The notes: generated from the letters alone by a model not told the origin. Numbered from the stretch's first letter, positions 1 to 7,514 are shown. The stretch is 10,031 nucleotides of DNA from JANNHK01 sp034408875 (GCA_034408875.1 JAWXCJ010000372.1:1-10031), one strand, 5' to 3'. Made by a program: numbers and translations.

Positions 1-31
1 ACGCGGAACTCCGCTGCGTCCGCACCATCAC
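1..31. repeat. 31-bp direct repeat, copy 1
   Basis: Positions 1-31 are identical to 69-99, giving a period of 68 bp with a 37 bp spacer. Each copy holds a short dyad (GCGGA-AC-TCCGC, at 3-14 here) that could form a small hairpin. Copy 1 starts at the window edge, so the repeat or an array of it may continue to the left. The spacer (32-68) contains a separate weak dyad, CTTCG (40-44) with CGAAG (53-57). The element is non-coding as far as can be seen. A dispersed REP-like palindromic repeat is the most likely nature; this is inference. Confidence 0.7.
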
Positions 32-68
32 ATGGCTCCCTTCGCTCCCGTCCGAAGCAGCCTCCGGC

Positions 69-99
69 ACGCGGAACTCCGCTGCGTCCGCACCATCAC
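69..99. repeat. 31-bp direct repeat, copy 2, overlapping the dapD stop
   Basis: This is an exact second copy of positions 1-31. Its right end covers the dapD stop codon (TGA, 98-96 on the minus strand) plus one base of the last sense codon. The internal dyad GCGGA-AC-TCCGC is at 71-82, about 14 bp past the dapD stop, so it could form a hairpin in the 3' end of the operon transcript. There is no T-tract after it, so a classical intrinsic terminator is not supported, although it could stabilise the transcript end. Confidence 0.7.
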
Positions 100-920
100 G
101 ACACGATGCCGTGCTCACGCAGGAGCGCGTTGAGCTTGAGCTTGTCGTGGTGCTCGTCTTCGAGGTAGCGCAGGATCAGCGCGCACGGCAGGCCGAACGT
201 GCCACCCGCGAACTCCTTCATACGCGTGCCTTGCACGACGACCGCGCGGTCGGGGATGCGACCGCGTGCGACTTCGTTGCCGGTTTCGGCTTCGATCACC
301 GGCGTGCTCGACGTAAGGATCACGCCCGCGCCGAGCTTGGCGCCTTTCCCCACCCGGGCGCCGTCGACGATCATGCAGCGCGACCCGATGAACGCGTCGT
401 CTTCGACGACGACGGGTACCGCCTGCGGAGGTTCGAGCACGCCGCCGATGCCGACGCCCCCCGAAAGGTGCACGCGTTTGCCGATCTGGGCGCACGACGC
501 GACCGTCGCCCACGTGTCGACCATGGTGCCCTCGTCGACGTACGCACCGATGTTCACGTAGCACGGCATCATCACGACCGTCGGCGCGAGGTAGGCGCCG
601 AACCGCGCCGACGCGCCCGGGACGACCCGCACGCCCGCTTCCCGGTACCCGCGCTTCAACGGCAGCTTGTCGACGTACTCGAACGGGCCCGCCTCGATGA
701 CGCTCATGTCGTTGACGCGGAACCACATGAGGATGGCGTGCTTCGCCGCCTCGTTCACGACGACGTCGCCGTCGACGATCTCGGCGACGCGGATCTCGCC
801 CCGGTCGAGCGCGGCGATGACGGACCGCACGGCCTCAAACGCCTCGGCGGGCGCGAGGACGTCGCGCCACGCGTCGCCTGCTTCCCAGAGTTGTGTGGCC
901 TGCTTCAGCGCGTCGTTCAC
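96..920 (-). CDS. dapD: 2,3,4,5-tetrahydropyridine-2,6-dicarboxylate N-succinyltransferase
   Basis: DapD transfers succinyl from succinyl-CoA to tetrahydrodipicolinate, the first committed step of the succinylase branch to meso-diaminopimelate and lysine, in the cytosol. The 274-residue product matches the length and pattern of the E. coli class: RVNDMSVIE near 68-76, and the block YVNIGAYVDEGTMVDTWATV at 121-140 followed by HLSGGVGIGGVLEP at 151-164, the left-handed beta-helix (hexapeptide) core. The N-terminal helical domain and C-terminal lid are both present. The GTG start at 920 is chosen because AAAGGAAG lies just upstream and because it overlaps the dapC stop as GTGA (translational coupling). 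It is the last gene of the apparent operon. Mycobacteria, as known, use a more divergent DapD class, so the type seen here is notable. Function is confidently assigned; the trimer is inferred from the family. Confidence 0.96.
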   Translation of the reverse strand: MNDALKQATQLWEAGDAWRDVLAPAEAFEAVRSVIAALDRGEIRVAEIVDGDVVVNEAAKHAILMWFRVNDMSVIEAGPFEYVDKLPLKRGYREAGVRVVPGASARFGAYLAPTVVMMPCYVNIGAYVDEGTMVDTWATVASCAQIGKRVHLSGGVGIGGVLEPPQAVPVVVEDDAFIGSRCMIVDGARVGKGAKLGAGVILTSSTPVIEAETGNEVARGRIPDRAVVVQGTRMKEFAGGTFGLPCALILRYLEDEHHDKLKLNALLREHGIVS

Positions 921-2071
921 GGGCTTCCTTTCGCGGCGAGGCGGTCGAGCGCGAGTTCCAACCGGTCGAGGGGCTGTACCAACGCGAGGCGGACGTGGTC
1001 GGCGCCCGCGACACCGTAGAGATCGCCGGGTGACGCGAGCAGACCGGCTTCGTGCGCGAGGCGGCCCGCGATCTCCCAGCCGTCGTCGGTGCCGGACTCG
1101 GAACGCAGCCACAGGTAGAACGCTGCGGGTCCGCCGCCGTGCACGAGGCCCGCGGCCGCGAGACCCTCGGCCATGAGCGCGCCGCGTTCGGCGTAGCGCG
1201 CCCGTTGCGCCTCGACGTGGGCGTCGTCGTCGAGCGCGGCAATCGCCGCGGCCTGGACCGGGGTCGGCACCATGAGCCCGGTGTGCTTGCGGGTTTCGAC
1301 GAGGTAGTGCACGAGATCGGGGTCGCCGGTGTAGAACCCGACGCGCATGCCCGCCATGTTGGAGCGCTTCGACAGGCTGTGGACGGCGAGCACGCCTTCG
1401 CGACCCGCGCGCAGGATGGTGGTGACGTCGGGCGCGAACTCGACGTAACACTCGTCGCTCGCGACGGTGATCCCGCGCTCGCGGGCCCAACTCGCGATCC
1501 GCTCGAAATAGATGTCGTCGGCAACCGACCCGGTCGGGTTCCCCGGCTCGTTGCACCACAGCACCAGCGCCCGTTCGGCGTCACCGTCGGCGACCGCGTC
1601 GAGATCGAGACGCCAGTCCGCGTCGACGGGAACGGGTACCGCGCGACAACCCGCGAGCACCGCGCCCATTTCGTAACTCGGGTACGCCACGGCGGGGTAC
1701 AAGACGGTGTCGCGCCCCGGCGTGCGCAACCGGAGAAGGTGCGGCAGGGTGGTCACGAATTCCTTGGTCCCGACGCACGCGCCCACCTCGGAGGCGTCGA
1801 CGGTGACACCGAGTCGGCGCCGAATCCACCCGGCGGCGGCCTCGCGCAGCGCCGGACTTCCGGCCGATGCGGGGTACCCCATCGACGCGTCGAGCACCCC
1901 GGCCGCGGCCGCGGTCGCGACATCGGGGACGGGGTCGCACGGCGTGCCGATCGAGCAGTCGACGACCCCACCCGGCAACGCATCGGCCAGACGCTTCAAC
2001 GCGTCGAGGCGCTCGTACGGGTACGGCGGCGGAACAAACCCCGCGGTCGTCGTCACACGCCCATCCTGCAT
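917..2071 (-). CDS. dapC: Succinyldiaminopimelate transaminase (class I/II aminotransferase)
   Basis: This is a PLP-dependent fold-type I aminotransferase of about 384 residues. With the ATG start, visible features are the N-terminal PPYPYERLDALK (15-26), NEPGNPTG (174-181), DECYVEF (206-212), the PLP lysine K235 in SLSKRSNMAGMRVG, and the carboxylate-binding arginine R361 in VRLALVQP. Its place directly before dapD, overlapping it by 4 bp (GTGA, 917-920), and downstream of dapF supports N-succinyl-LL-2,6-diaminopimelate transaminase: it takes the ketone formed from the DapD product and aminates it with glutamate. The start is uncertain. ATG 2071 lies 10 bp after the hflX stop but lacks a clear ribosome site, while GTG 2056 has AGGA (2067-2064) seven bases upstream and would shorten the protein by five residues. 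Without the context it could be only a generic aspartate-family aminotransferase. Confidence 0.92.
   Translation of the reverse strand: MQDGRVTTTAGFVPPPYPYERLDALKRLADALPGGVVDCSIGTPCDPVPDVATAAAAGVLDASMGYPASAGSPALREAAAGWIRRRLGVTVDASEVGACVGTKEFVTTLPHLLRLRTPGRDTVLYPAVAYPSYEMGAVLAGCRAVPVPVDADWRLDLDAVADGDAERALVLWCNEPGNPTGSVADDIYFERIASWARERGITVASDECYVEFAPDVTTILRAGREGVLAVHSLSKRSNMAGMRVGFYTGDPDLVHYLVETRKHTGLMVPTPVQAAAIAALDDDAHVEAQRARYAERGALMAEGLAAAGLVHGGGPAAFYLWLRSESGTDDGWEIAGRLAHEAGLLASPGDLYGVAGADHVRLALVQPLDRLELALDRLAAKGSP
2064..2067 (-). promoter_or_regulatory. Shine-Dalgarno-like AGGA favouring the internal dapC start
   Basis: AGGA on the minus strand lies seven bases before GTG 2056, the sixth codon of the longer dapC reading. 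ATG 2071 has no comparable site upstream. The motif therefore favours the shorter protein, beginning MTTTAGFVPPP, but it does not exclude the longer one. Confidence 0.4.
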
Positions 2072-2081
2072 CGAGGCGACA

Positions 2082-3401
2082 CTAGACGCCGAACTCCGCG
2101 AACCGGCCCGCTGCCGCCTCGGTAAGGCGGGCCCGGACCCGGGTTCCGCTCTCGTTGTGCACCTCGACGAGCACTTCACCGGCGCGGTGCAGCGCGGCGA
2201 GCACATCACCGCGGTCGTAGGGCACCACGAACTCGGTGACGCGCGCCAGCGCCCGCAGCCGCGCGCCGATCGTGGTCAGCAAATCGCTCACCCCGCTGCC
2301 CGATGTGGCCGAGATGGCAACCGAGCCGGGATGCGACGCGAGGAGCTGCTTCACGTCGTCGGGGTCGGCCTGGTCGGTCTTGTTCCACACGAGCAGGCGG
2401 GGTACCTGGCCCGCGTCGATCTCGCGGAGCACTTCGTCGACCGCGTCGATGCGCACATCGGCCTCGGGTGCACTCGCGTCGATGATGTGCACGAGGAGGT
2501 CGGCTTCGACGACCTCTTCGAGGGTCGAGCGGAACGCCTCGACGAGTTGGTGCGGGAGCCGGCGGACGAACCCGACCGTGTCGGAGAACAGCACCGTCTC
2601 GCCGCCCGGCAGATACAACCGGCGGGTCGTGGGATCAAGCGTGGAGAACAACTGGTCCTCGACGAGGACGCCCGCACCCGTCAGCTTGTTCAGGAGCGTC
2701 GACTTGCCTGCGTTCGTGTACCCCACGAGCGCGACGCTCGGGAGGTCGCGGCGGCGGCGAGCCTTACGCTGCGTTTCACGCGTGGCCGCGAGCTGCTTGA
2801 GGTCGCGTTCGAGCTTCTGCACCCGGCGCACCAGGCGGCGCCGGTCGACTTCGAGTTGCGTCTCACCGGGGCCGCGCCGCCCGGCGCCGATACCGCCGGC
2901 CTGCTGGCTCAGCTGCATGCCCTTGCCCCGCAGGCGCGGCAACCGATAGCGCAACTGCGCGAGCTCGACTTGGATCATGCCCTCTTGGCTCGTCGCGTGC
3001 TGGGCGAAGATGTCGAGGATCAGCGCGACGCGGTCGACGACGTCGACTTCGAAGATCTTCTCGAGGTTGCGTTGTTGCGCCGGTGTCAGTTCGTCGTCGA
3101 AGACGACGAGGTCGATGTCGAGCATGACGCCGAGCTCCTTGATCTCCTTCGCCTTGCCCTTGCCTATGTAGGTCGCGGCATCGGGGACCGACCGGCGTTG
3201 CAACACGACGTCGACCGGTTCGACACCGGCGGTCTCGGACAGTTGGGCGAGCTCGTCGAGTGACGCTTCGGCGTCTTCGACCGACGTCGTGCCGTACCCG
3301 GTGCCGACGAGCAGGCCGCGCTGGCGGACGCGACCGAGCTCGACCTCGGTCGCGGTGAGGCGCCGGCGATGGCGGCCCTGATGCGACCGAGAATCGGTCA
3401 T
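2082..3401 (-). CDS. hflX: GTPase HflX
   Basis: HflX is a ribosome-binding TRAFAC-class GTPase; family members split or rescue stalled 70S ribosomes, notably under stress. The 439-residue product shows an N-terminal HflX domain (about 25-165), the glycine-rich linker GGIGAGRRGPGETQLE (169-184) typical of the family, a long basic helical stretch (185-218), and the G domain: G1 GYTNAGKST (227-235), G2 DPTTR (256-260), G3 DTVGF (274-278), G4 NKTD (340-343) and G5 SAT (364-366). The C-terminal domain follows to 439. ATG 3401 is chosen because it overlaps the dapF stop as ATGA; the open frame extends further upstream only as antiparallel noise over dapF. No strong ribosome site is seen, so coupled re-initiation after dapF is likely. 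It lies between dapF and dapC, keeping the dapF–hflX adjacency known from actinobacteria. Confidence 0.96.
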   Translation of the reverse strand: MTDSRSHQGRHRRRLTATEVELGRVRQRGLLVGTGYGTTSVEDAEASLDELAQLSETAGVEPVDVVLQRRSVPDAATYIGKGKAKEIKELGVMLDIDLVVFDDELTPAQQRNLEKIFEVDVVDRVALILDIFAQHATSQEGMIQVELAQLRYRLPRLRGKGMQLSQQAGGIGAGRRGPGETQLEVDRRRLVRRVQKLERDLKQLAATRETQRKARRRRDLPSVALVGYTNAGKSTLLNKLTGAGVLVEDQLFSTLDPTTRRLYLPGGETVLFSDTVGFVRRLPHQLVEAFRSTLEEVVEADLLVHIIDASAPEADVRIDAVDEVLREIDAGQVPRLLVWNKTDQADPDDVKQLLASHPGSVAISATSGSGVSDLLTTIGARLRALARVTEFVVPYDRGDVLAALHRAGEVLVEVHNESGTRVRARLTEAAAGRFAEFGV

Positions 3402-4264
3402 GTCGTTCTGGCGAGGGCGCGCAGCAGACGCTCGTGCGGGATGTCGACGTCGAAAACGTGCACGACGGGCCCGCCGAGACGGATCGTCTCCCCCAGCGCG
3501 ACGGTGAGGCTGCCGCCCCGCACGTCGACGTGGACGCGTTCGCCGACGAGGGCGCGCCGGTGCGCGACCGCGGCGGCCGCGCACGCGCCGGTGCCGCACG
3601 ACTGGGTTTCGCCCGCGCCGCGCTCCCATACCCGCATCGTGAGCCGGTCGGGACCGGCGACGGCGACGAACTCGACGTTCACGCGCCGGGGAAAGCGAGC
3701 GTCGCGTTCGATGACCGGACCGTGCCGGGTGACGGGCGTGACGGCCGGGTCGGCGACGAACACGACGAAGTGCGGATTCCCCATGCCCGCGGCGTCGCCT
3801 GCGTATACGACATCGTCGACGGTCGCCTCCAGGTGCAAGGCGGACGGCGCGTCGATCGGGATGCGCCCGGGTTCGAAGGTGACCGGGCCCATGTCGACGT
3901 CGGCGGCGACGACCTCGCCGTCGCTGTCGCGTTCGAGTACGACGACCCGGCGGCCCGCGGCGGTGTCGACGACGATCTCGTCGGGCGTTCCCAGCCCGGC
4001 GCGGGCCGCGACCCACGCGAGGCACCGAATGCCGTTGCCGCTCATCTCGGCCAGGCCGCCATCGGCGTTGCGCAGCGTCATCGTGCAGTCGGCACCGTCG
4101 CCGCCCGGCCCGATCGTGATGAGGCCGTCGGCGCCGATTCCCCGGTTGCGGTCGCACAGCGCGGCGATCGTGACCGCGTCGAGCTGCGGCGCGCCCGCGT
4201 CGACGGCGAGGTGCACGAGGAAGTCGTTGCCGGTCGCGTGGAGCTTCGAGAGGTGGAGGGTCAT
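3398..4264 (-). CDS. dapF: Diaminopimelate epimerase
   Basis: DapF interconverts LL- and meso-diaminopimelate without a cofactor, supplying meso-DAP for peptidoglycan and for lysine. The 288-residue sequence has the family start HATGNDFLV (9-17), RGIGADGL (41-48), the first catalytic cysteine C81 in MSGNGIRC, GNPHFVVF (162-169), and the second catalytic cysteine C223 in the signature GAGETQSCGTGAC (216-228). Both halves of the pseudo-symmetric fold are complete. ATG 4264 overlaps the miaA stop as ATGA (4261-4264), and its own stop overlaps hflX by ATGA (3398-3401), so translation is probably coupled on both sides. No separate promoter is evident. With dapC and dapD downstream, three DAP-pathway genes share this transcript. 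I see nothing odd in it, and the assignment is secure. Confidence 0.97.
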   Translation of the reverse strand: MTLHLSKLHATGNDFLVHLAVDAGAPQLDAVTIAALCDRNRGIGADGLITIGPGGDGADCTMTLRNADGGLAEMSGNGIRCLAWVAARAGLGTPDEIVVDTAAGRRVVVLERDSDGEVVAADVDMGPVTFEPGRIPIDAPSALHLEATVDDVVYAGDAAGMGNPHFVVFVADPAVTPVTRHGPVIERDARFPRRVNVEFVAVAGPDRLTMRVWERGAGETQSCGTGACAAAAVAHRRALVGERVHVDVRGGSLTVALGETIRLGGPVVHVFDVDIPHERLLRALARTT

Positions 4265-5214
4265 CGTGCGCTCGTGCCTACCGGTGTCGAGGGGACTTCC
4301 CAGGTTGCCAGGACCGCGTCGATGCTCGCTTCGATATTCCGCGCCGCACCCATCCAGACGATGCGGGGGTCGCGCCGGAACCAGACCCGCTGGCGCCGGG
4401 CGAACTGGCGGGTGCGGCTCACCGCGAGCGCGAGCGCCTCGTCGAGCGTGCATTCGCCCTGCAGGTGGGCAAGCAACTCCTTGTAGCCGATCGCCTGCGC
4501 GGCGGTGCGGGACAGCCCCCCCGGGCGCGTCGTGAGCGCGGCGACTTCGTCGAGCAGGCCGGCGGCGGCCATCTGTGTGAACCGCAGGTCGATACGGCGC
4601 GCCAGCTCGGCGCGCGGCAACCAGCAGCCGACGATACGAACGTCGATGGCGGGCGCACCGTACGTGTCGAGGCCCGGGCCGAACGACGAGAACGGCCGGC
4701 CGGTCGACTCGATGACTTCGAGCGCACGCACGATGCGGCGCCGGTTACCCGGTTCGATGCGGGCCGCCGCGGGCGCGTCGAGTTCGTACAGCCGCTCATA
4801 CGCGTCGGCCAGTCCCTCGTCGGTGTTGGTCTCGATGACAAGGCGGTCGCGAATGTCGTCGTCGTTGCCGGGAACGGTGAAGGCGTCGATGACCGACTGC
4901 ACGTACAGCCCCGTCCCGCCGACGAGCAGGGCGCGGCGGCCGCGCCCTTCGATGTCGGCGATCGCGGTGTTTGCCAGCTCCTGCGTGCGCGTCACCGACC
5001 AGTCCTCGTGCGGGTCGGCGACGTCGACGAGGTGGTGCGGTACTTCGGCCTGCTCGGCGGGCGTCGGCTTGGCCGTGCCGATGTCCATGCCGCGGTACAC
5101 CTGCATGGAGTCGAGCGACACGATCTCGACGTCGTTGCGGCACCGCGCGATCGCCAGCGCAAGTGCCGACTTGCCCGCCGCGGTCGGTCCGACCAGCGCG
5201 AGGTGACGATTCAT
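4261..5214 (-). CDS. miaA: tRNA dimethylallyltransferase
   Basis: MiaA transfers the dimethylallyl group of DMAPP to N6 of A37 in tRNAs reading UNN codons, giving i6A37. The 317-residue protein has the P-loop GPTAAGKS (9-16), DSMQVYRGMDIGTAKPT (35-51) with the catalytic aspartate D35, GGTGLY (99-104), the AIGYKE block (241-246) and the basic TRQFARRQRVWFRRD segment (268-282), all in family order and at usual length. ATG 5214 is supported by GGAG five bases upstream and by the P-loop lying near residue 9, as usual. It follows miaB across a 79 bp gap (5215-5293) in which I see no gene or clear terminator, and it overlaps dapF by ATGA. Its product i6A is the substrate of MiaB, so the two neighbours act in sequence on the same nucleotide. 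Confidence 0.97.
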   Translation of the reverse strand: MNRHLALVGPTAAGKSALALAIARCRNDVEIVSLDSMQVYRGMDIGTAKPTPAEQAEVPHHLVDVADPHEDWSVTRTQELANTAIADIEGRGRRALLVGGTGLYVQSVIDAFTVPGNDDDIRDRLVIETNTDEGLADAYERLYELDAPAAARIEPGNRRRIVRALEVIESTGRPFSSFGPGLDTYGAPAIDVRIVGCWLPRAELARRIDLRFTQMAAAGLLDEVAALTTRPGGLSRTAAQAIGYKELLAHLQGECTLDEALALAVSRTRQFARRQRVWFRRDPRIVWMGAARNIEASIDAVLATWEVPSTPVGTSAR

Positions 5215-5293
5215 GGCGCTCCGACCGATGACCCTCGATCGCCCGTGCGCCCCGTCGAGGCCGACCGGGCCATCGGATCTCCCGCCTGGAAGC

Positions 5294-6670
5294 TCACACC
5301 ACCTCGACGGGAATGCGAACGCGGCGGCGCGGGGCCGCCTGGGTGCGGGCGATGTACTCACCGCGCAGGAAGTGCGACGCGGCCGAGGTGATGCGCACGT
5401 CGGCGCAGTCGCCGGGGAAGAGTCCCTCGGCGCGGAAGTGCACGAGCTTGTGACCGCGCGTGCGGCCCGAGAGCACGTCGGGGTCCTTCTTCGACGGTCC
5501 CTCGACGAGCACGTTCTCGACGCGCCCGATGCGGGCCTGGTGCTTCGCGAACCCGATCCGTTCGACGAGTTCGGTCAGCCGGCTCATGCGCTCCTTCACC
5601 ACGTCGGCGGGAACGAAGTCGTCGAACATCTCGGCCGCTTCGGTGCCCGGACGGGGCGAGAACACGAACGTGTACGCGGCGTCGTACTCGGCGGCGGTGA
5701 CGACGTCGAGCGTGCGTTCGAAGTCGTCGTCGGTCTCGCCCGGGAATCCGACGATGATGTCGGTCGTGACGGCGAGGTCGGGTATCGCGGCGCGTGCGGC
5801 GGCCAGGCGTTCGAGGTAGCGCTCGGCGGTGTAGCCCCGGTGCATGCGCGCCAGCGTGCGGTCGCTACCCGACTGCAACGGCAGGTGCAGGTGCTCGCAC
5901 ACGGTGCGGCACTCGGCCATCGCCGCGATCGTCTCGGCCCGCAGGTCTTTCGGGTGCGGCGAGGTGAACCGGATGCGTTCGATGCCGTCGACCGCGTCGA
6001 CTGCGCGCAGCAAGTCGCCGAACTGCGGCCGGTACTGGCCCGCGCCGAGGTCGCGGCCGTAGGAGTTGACGTTCTGGCCGAGGAGCGTGATCTCCACCAC
6101 GCCGTCGGCGGCGAGCGTCTCGATCTCGTGGATGATGTCGCCCATGCGGCGGCTGACTTCTTTGCCCCGCACCGACGGCACGATGCAGAACGCACACGAG
6201 TTGTCGCACCCGATCTGGATCGTGATCCACGCGCTGTGGTCGACCTCGCGCCGCGCCGGCAACGCCGACGGGTACGCCTCGTGCTCGTCGAGGATCTCGA
6301 CAATCGGGCCCTCGAGCGCGGCGCGGGTGAGCAGCTCGGGCGCATGCGCGAGGTTGTGCGTGCCGAACACGACGTCGACGTGCGGGGCCCGCTCGCGCAC
6401 GAGGTCGCGATCCTTCTGGGCCAGGCAGCCGCCGACCGCGATCTGCACCTCGGGCCGATCGTCCTTCAATGTCTTGAGCCGCTGGAGGTGTCCGTAGAGC
6501 TTGTTGTCGGCGTTCTCGCGGATGCAGCACGTGTTGAGCACGACGACGTCGGCCGACTCGAGGTCGTCGGTCGGCTCCATGCCCTCCTCGACAAGGAGGC
6601 CCGCGATGCGTTCCGAGTCGTGTTCGTTCATCTGACACCCGTAGGTACGCACGAAGAAGCGGCGGGTCAC
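5294..6670 (-). CDS. miaB: tRNA-2-methylthio-N6-dimethylallyladenosine synthase
   Basis: MiaB is a radical-SAM methylthiotransferase that converts i6A37 to ms2i6A37. In the 458-residue product the N-terminal UPF0004 domain has the three expected cysteines, C12 (TYGCQMNEHDSE), C48 (NTCCIREN) and C82 (GGCLAQKD), for the auxiliary [4Fe-4S] cluster. The radical-SAM motif CDNSCAFC is at 155-162 (C155, C159, C162). GQNVNSYG and the LPLQSGSD region follow, and a TRAM RNA-binding domain ends the protein (about 385-445). GTG 6670 gives the usual family start RRFFVRTYGCQMN; an in-frame ATG further upstream would add an atypical tail. There is no clear Shine-Dalgarno site. A TACACT hexamer six bases upstream suggests a leaderless message. 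An extra cysteine, C49, beside C48 is slightly unusual. It is the first gene of the apparent operon. Confidence 0.97.
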   Translation of the reverse strand: MTRRFFVRTYGCQMNEHDSERIAGLLVEEGMEPTDDLESADVVVLNTCCIRENADNKLYGHLQRLKTLKDDRPEVQIAVGGCLAQKDRDLVRERAPHVDVVFGTHNLAHAPELLTRAALEGPIVEILDEHEAYPSALPARREVDHSAWITIQIGCDNSCAFCIVPSVRGKEVSRRMGDIIHEIETLAADGVVEITLLGQNVNSYGRDLGAGQYRPQFGDLLRAVDAVDGIERIRFTSPHPKDLRAETIAAMAECRTVCEHLHLPLQSGSDRTLARMHRGYTAERYLERLAAARAAIPDLAVTTDIIVGFPGETDDDFERTLDVVTAAEYDAAYTFVFSPRPGTEAAEMFDDFVPADVVKERMSRLTELVERIGFAKHQARIGRVENVLVEGPSKKDPDVLSGRTRGHKLVHFRAEGLFPGDCADVRITSAASHFLRGEYIARTQAAPRRRVRIPVEVV

Positions 6671-6676
6671 GGGCCC

Positions 6677-6682
6677 AGTGTA
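6677..6682 (-). promoter_or_regulatory. Candidate -10 box of a leaderless miaB promoter
   Basis: The hexamer TACACT (minus strand, 6682-6677) matches TATAAT at four of six positions and ends six bases before GTG 6670. Initiation would then fall at or very near the start codon, as in leaderless actinobacterial transcripts. No convincing -35 element is seen (the expected place reads GAGGCG or GGAGGC). This would be the promoter of the whole miaB–dapD group. Confidence 0.4.
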
Positions 6683-6781
6683 AAGCCCGGTCGGGTCGGC
6701 GCCTCCCCGTAGGCTCCGCCGACCCATCGTGCGGACGCAGTGGCGAGTCTGCACGGCCGAACGCCCGATCAGTCGCCGCGA

Positions 6782-6786
6782 GGGAG
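6782..6786 (+). promoter_or_regulatory. Ribosome binding site that sets the permease start
   Basis: GGGAG ends eight bases before ATG 6795. The in-frame upstream ATG at 6729 has no such site and would add a 22-residue polar, arginine-rich leader unlike a permease N-terminus, so this motif decides for 6795. Confidence 0.6.
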
Positions 6787-6794
6787 CCATAGGC

Positions 6795-7514
6795 ATGGAC
6801 CTGTCGACGGCCGATATCTGCATCGCGATGGCGGCGGCGTTTGCCGGGGCCACGATTCAGGGGGCGATCGGGTTCGGTATCAACCTCGTCACCGTCCCCG
6901 TCATCGCGATCGTCGCGCCCGAGGCGCTGCCCGCGACCGTCGTGATCCTCGGGCTCCCGATCTCGATCGCGATGATGCGCCACGACTTCCACGCGATCGA
7001 ACGGCGCGCGGTCGTGTGGGTGATGGTCGGCCGGACCCCGTTCTCGATCGTCGGCGCGTGGATCGTGACCCAACTCGCCACCGAGTCACTCGCGGTGCTC
7101 GTCGGCCTGTTCGTGCTGTTCGCGGTGCTGATCAGCATCGCCGCGCCACCAATACCCGTGAACCCCGGCACCCAGATGGCGGCGGGCGCGGTCTCGGGTA
7201 TCACCGGCACCGCGGCCGGCATCGGCGGCCCGCCGATCGCACTGCTGTACCAACACCATCCCGGCCCGACGATGCGCGGCACGCTCGCGGCGACGTTCTT
7301 CTTCGGGACGCTGCTCTCGATCGCGACGCTTTCGATCGCGGGCGAGATGCACCGCGACGACATCGTGCTCGCGCTCTACATGTTCCCGTTTGTCTTGGCG
7401 GGCACCCTGCTCGCCCGCCGCTTCCTCGCCGTGCTCGACCGCGGCTGGTTGCGCCCCGCGGTCCTCGCGTTCGCGACGGTGTCGGCGTTGGTCGCCATCA
7501 TCGACGCCCTCTAG
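6795..7514 (+). CDS. TauE/SafE-family membrane permease
   Basis: This is a 239-residue, very hydrophobic protein with about eight predicted membrane segments (roughly 8-38, 43-61, 72-92, 96-117, 126-152, 162-183, 187-208, 218-237). The family's two related halves are visible: GAIGFGINLVTVPV (23-36) near the start and GTAAGIGGPPIALLYQ (138-153) in the middle, the latter matching the GxGG-type motif of TauE/SafE (DUF81) proteins. Characterised members are linked to export of sulfite, sulfoacetate or related organic anions, but substrates differ widely and nothing here identifies one. It is the only complete plus-strand gene, divergent from miaB (124 bp apart) and convergent with recA (41 bp apart), so it has its own promoter; I found no clear -35/-10 pair. 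It occupies the place where actinobacteria commonly carry recX. The family call is firm, the substrate unknown. Confidence 0.88.
   Translation: MDLSTADICIAMAAAFAGATIQGAIGFGINLVTVPVIAIVAPEALPATVVILGLPISIAMMRHDFHAIERRAVVWVMVGRTPFSIVGAWIVTQLATESLAVLVGLFVLFAVLISIAAPPIPVNPGTQMAAGAVSGITGTAAGIGGPPIALLYQHHPGPTMRGTLAATFFFGTLLSIATLSIAGEMHRDDIVLALYMFPFVLAGTLLARRFLAVLDRGWLRPAVLAFATVSALVAIIDAL

Noticed and set aside
1..99. CRISPR array: a 31-bp repeat with a 37-bp spacer and an internal dyad has CRISPR-like dimensions.
   Set aside because: Only two copies are visible, one copy overlaps the dapD coding end, no cas gene is in the window, and the spacer has its own dyad. More copies to the left would reopen the question.
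3402..4157. An upstream extension of hflX giving a 691-residue protein.
   Set aside because: The extra part lies wholly over dapF in another frame and is low-complexity arginine-rich; ATG 3401 in the ATGA overlap is the natural start.
5215..5293. A possible small gene or terminator in the miaB–miaA gap.
   Set aside because: No convincing start with ribosome site and no stem-loop with T-tract is seen; it is simply a 79 bp intergenic stretch.
6729..6794. A longer permease starting at ATG 6729.
   Set aside because: There is no ribosome site there and it would add a charged 22-residue leader; GGGAG before ATG 6795 fits better.
96..6853. Long open frames antisense to or out of frame with the dap/hflX/mia genes, for example 96-1559 read upstream of 920 on the minus strand, and plus-strand frames 1707-3263 and 5213-6712.
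   Set aside because: Their proteins are arginine/alanine/proline-rich with no recognisable motifs, as expected from shadow frames in GC-rich DNA, while the overlapping genes are clearly real and conserved.
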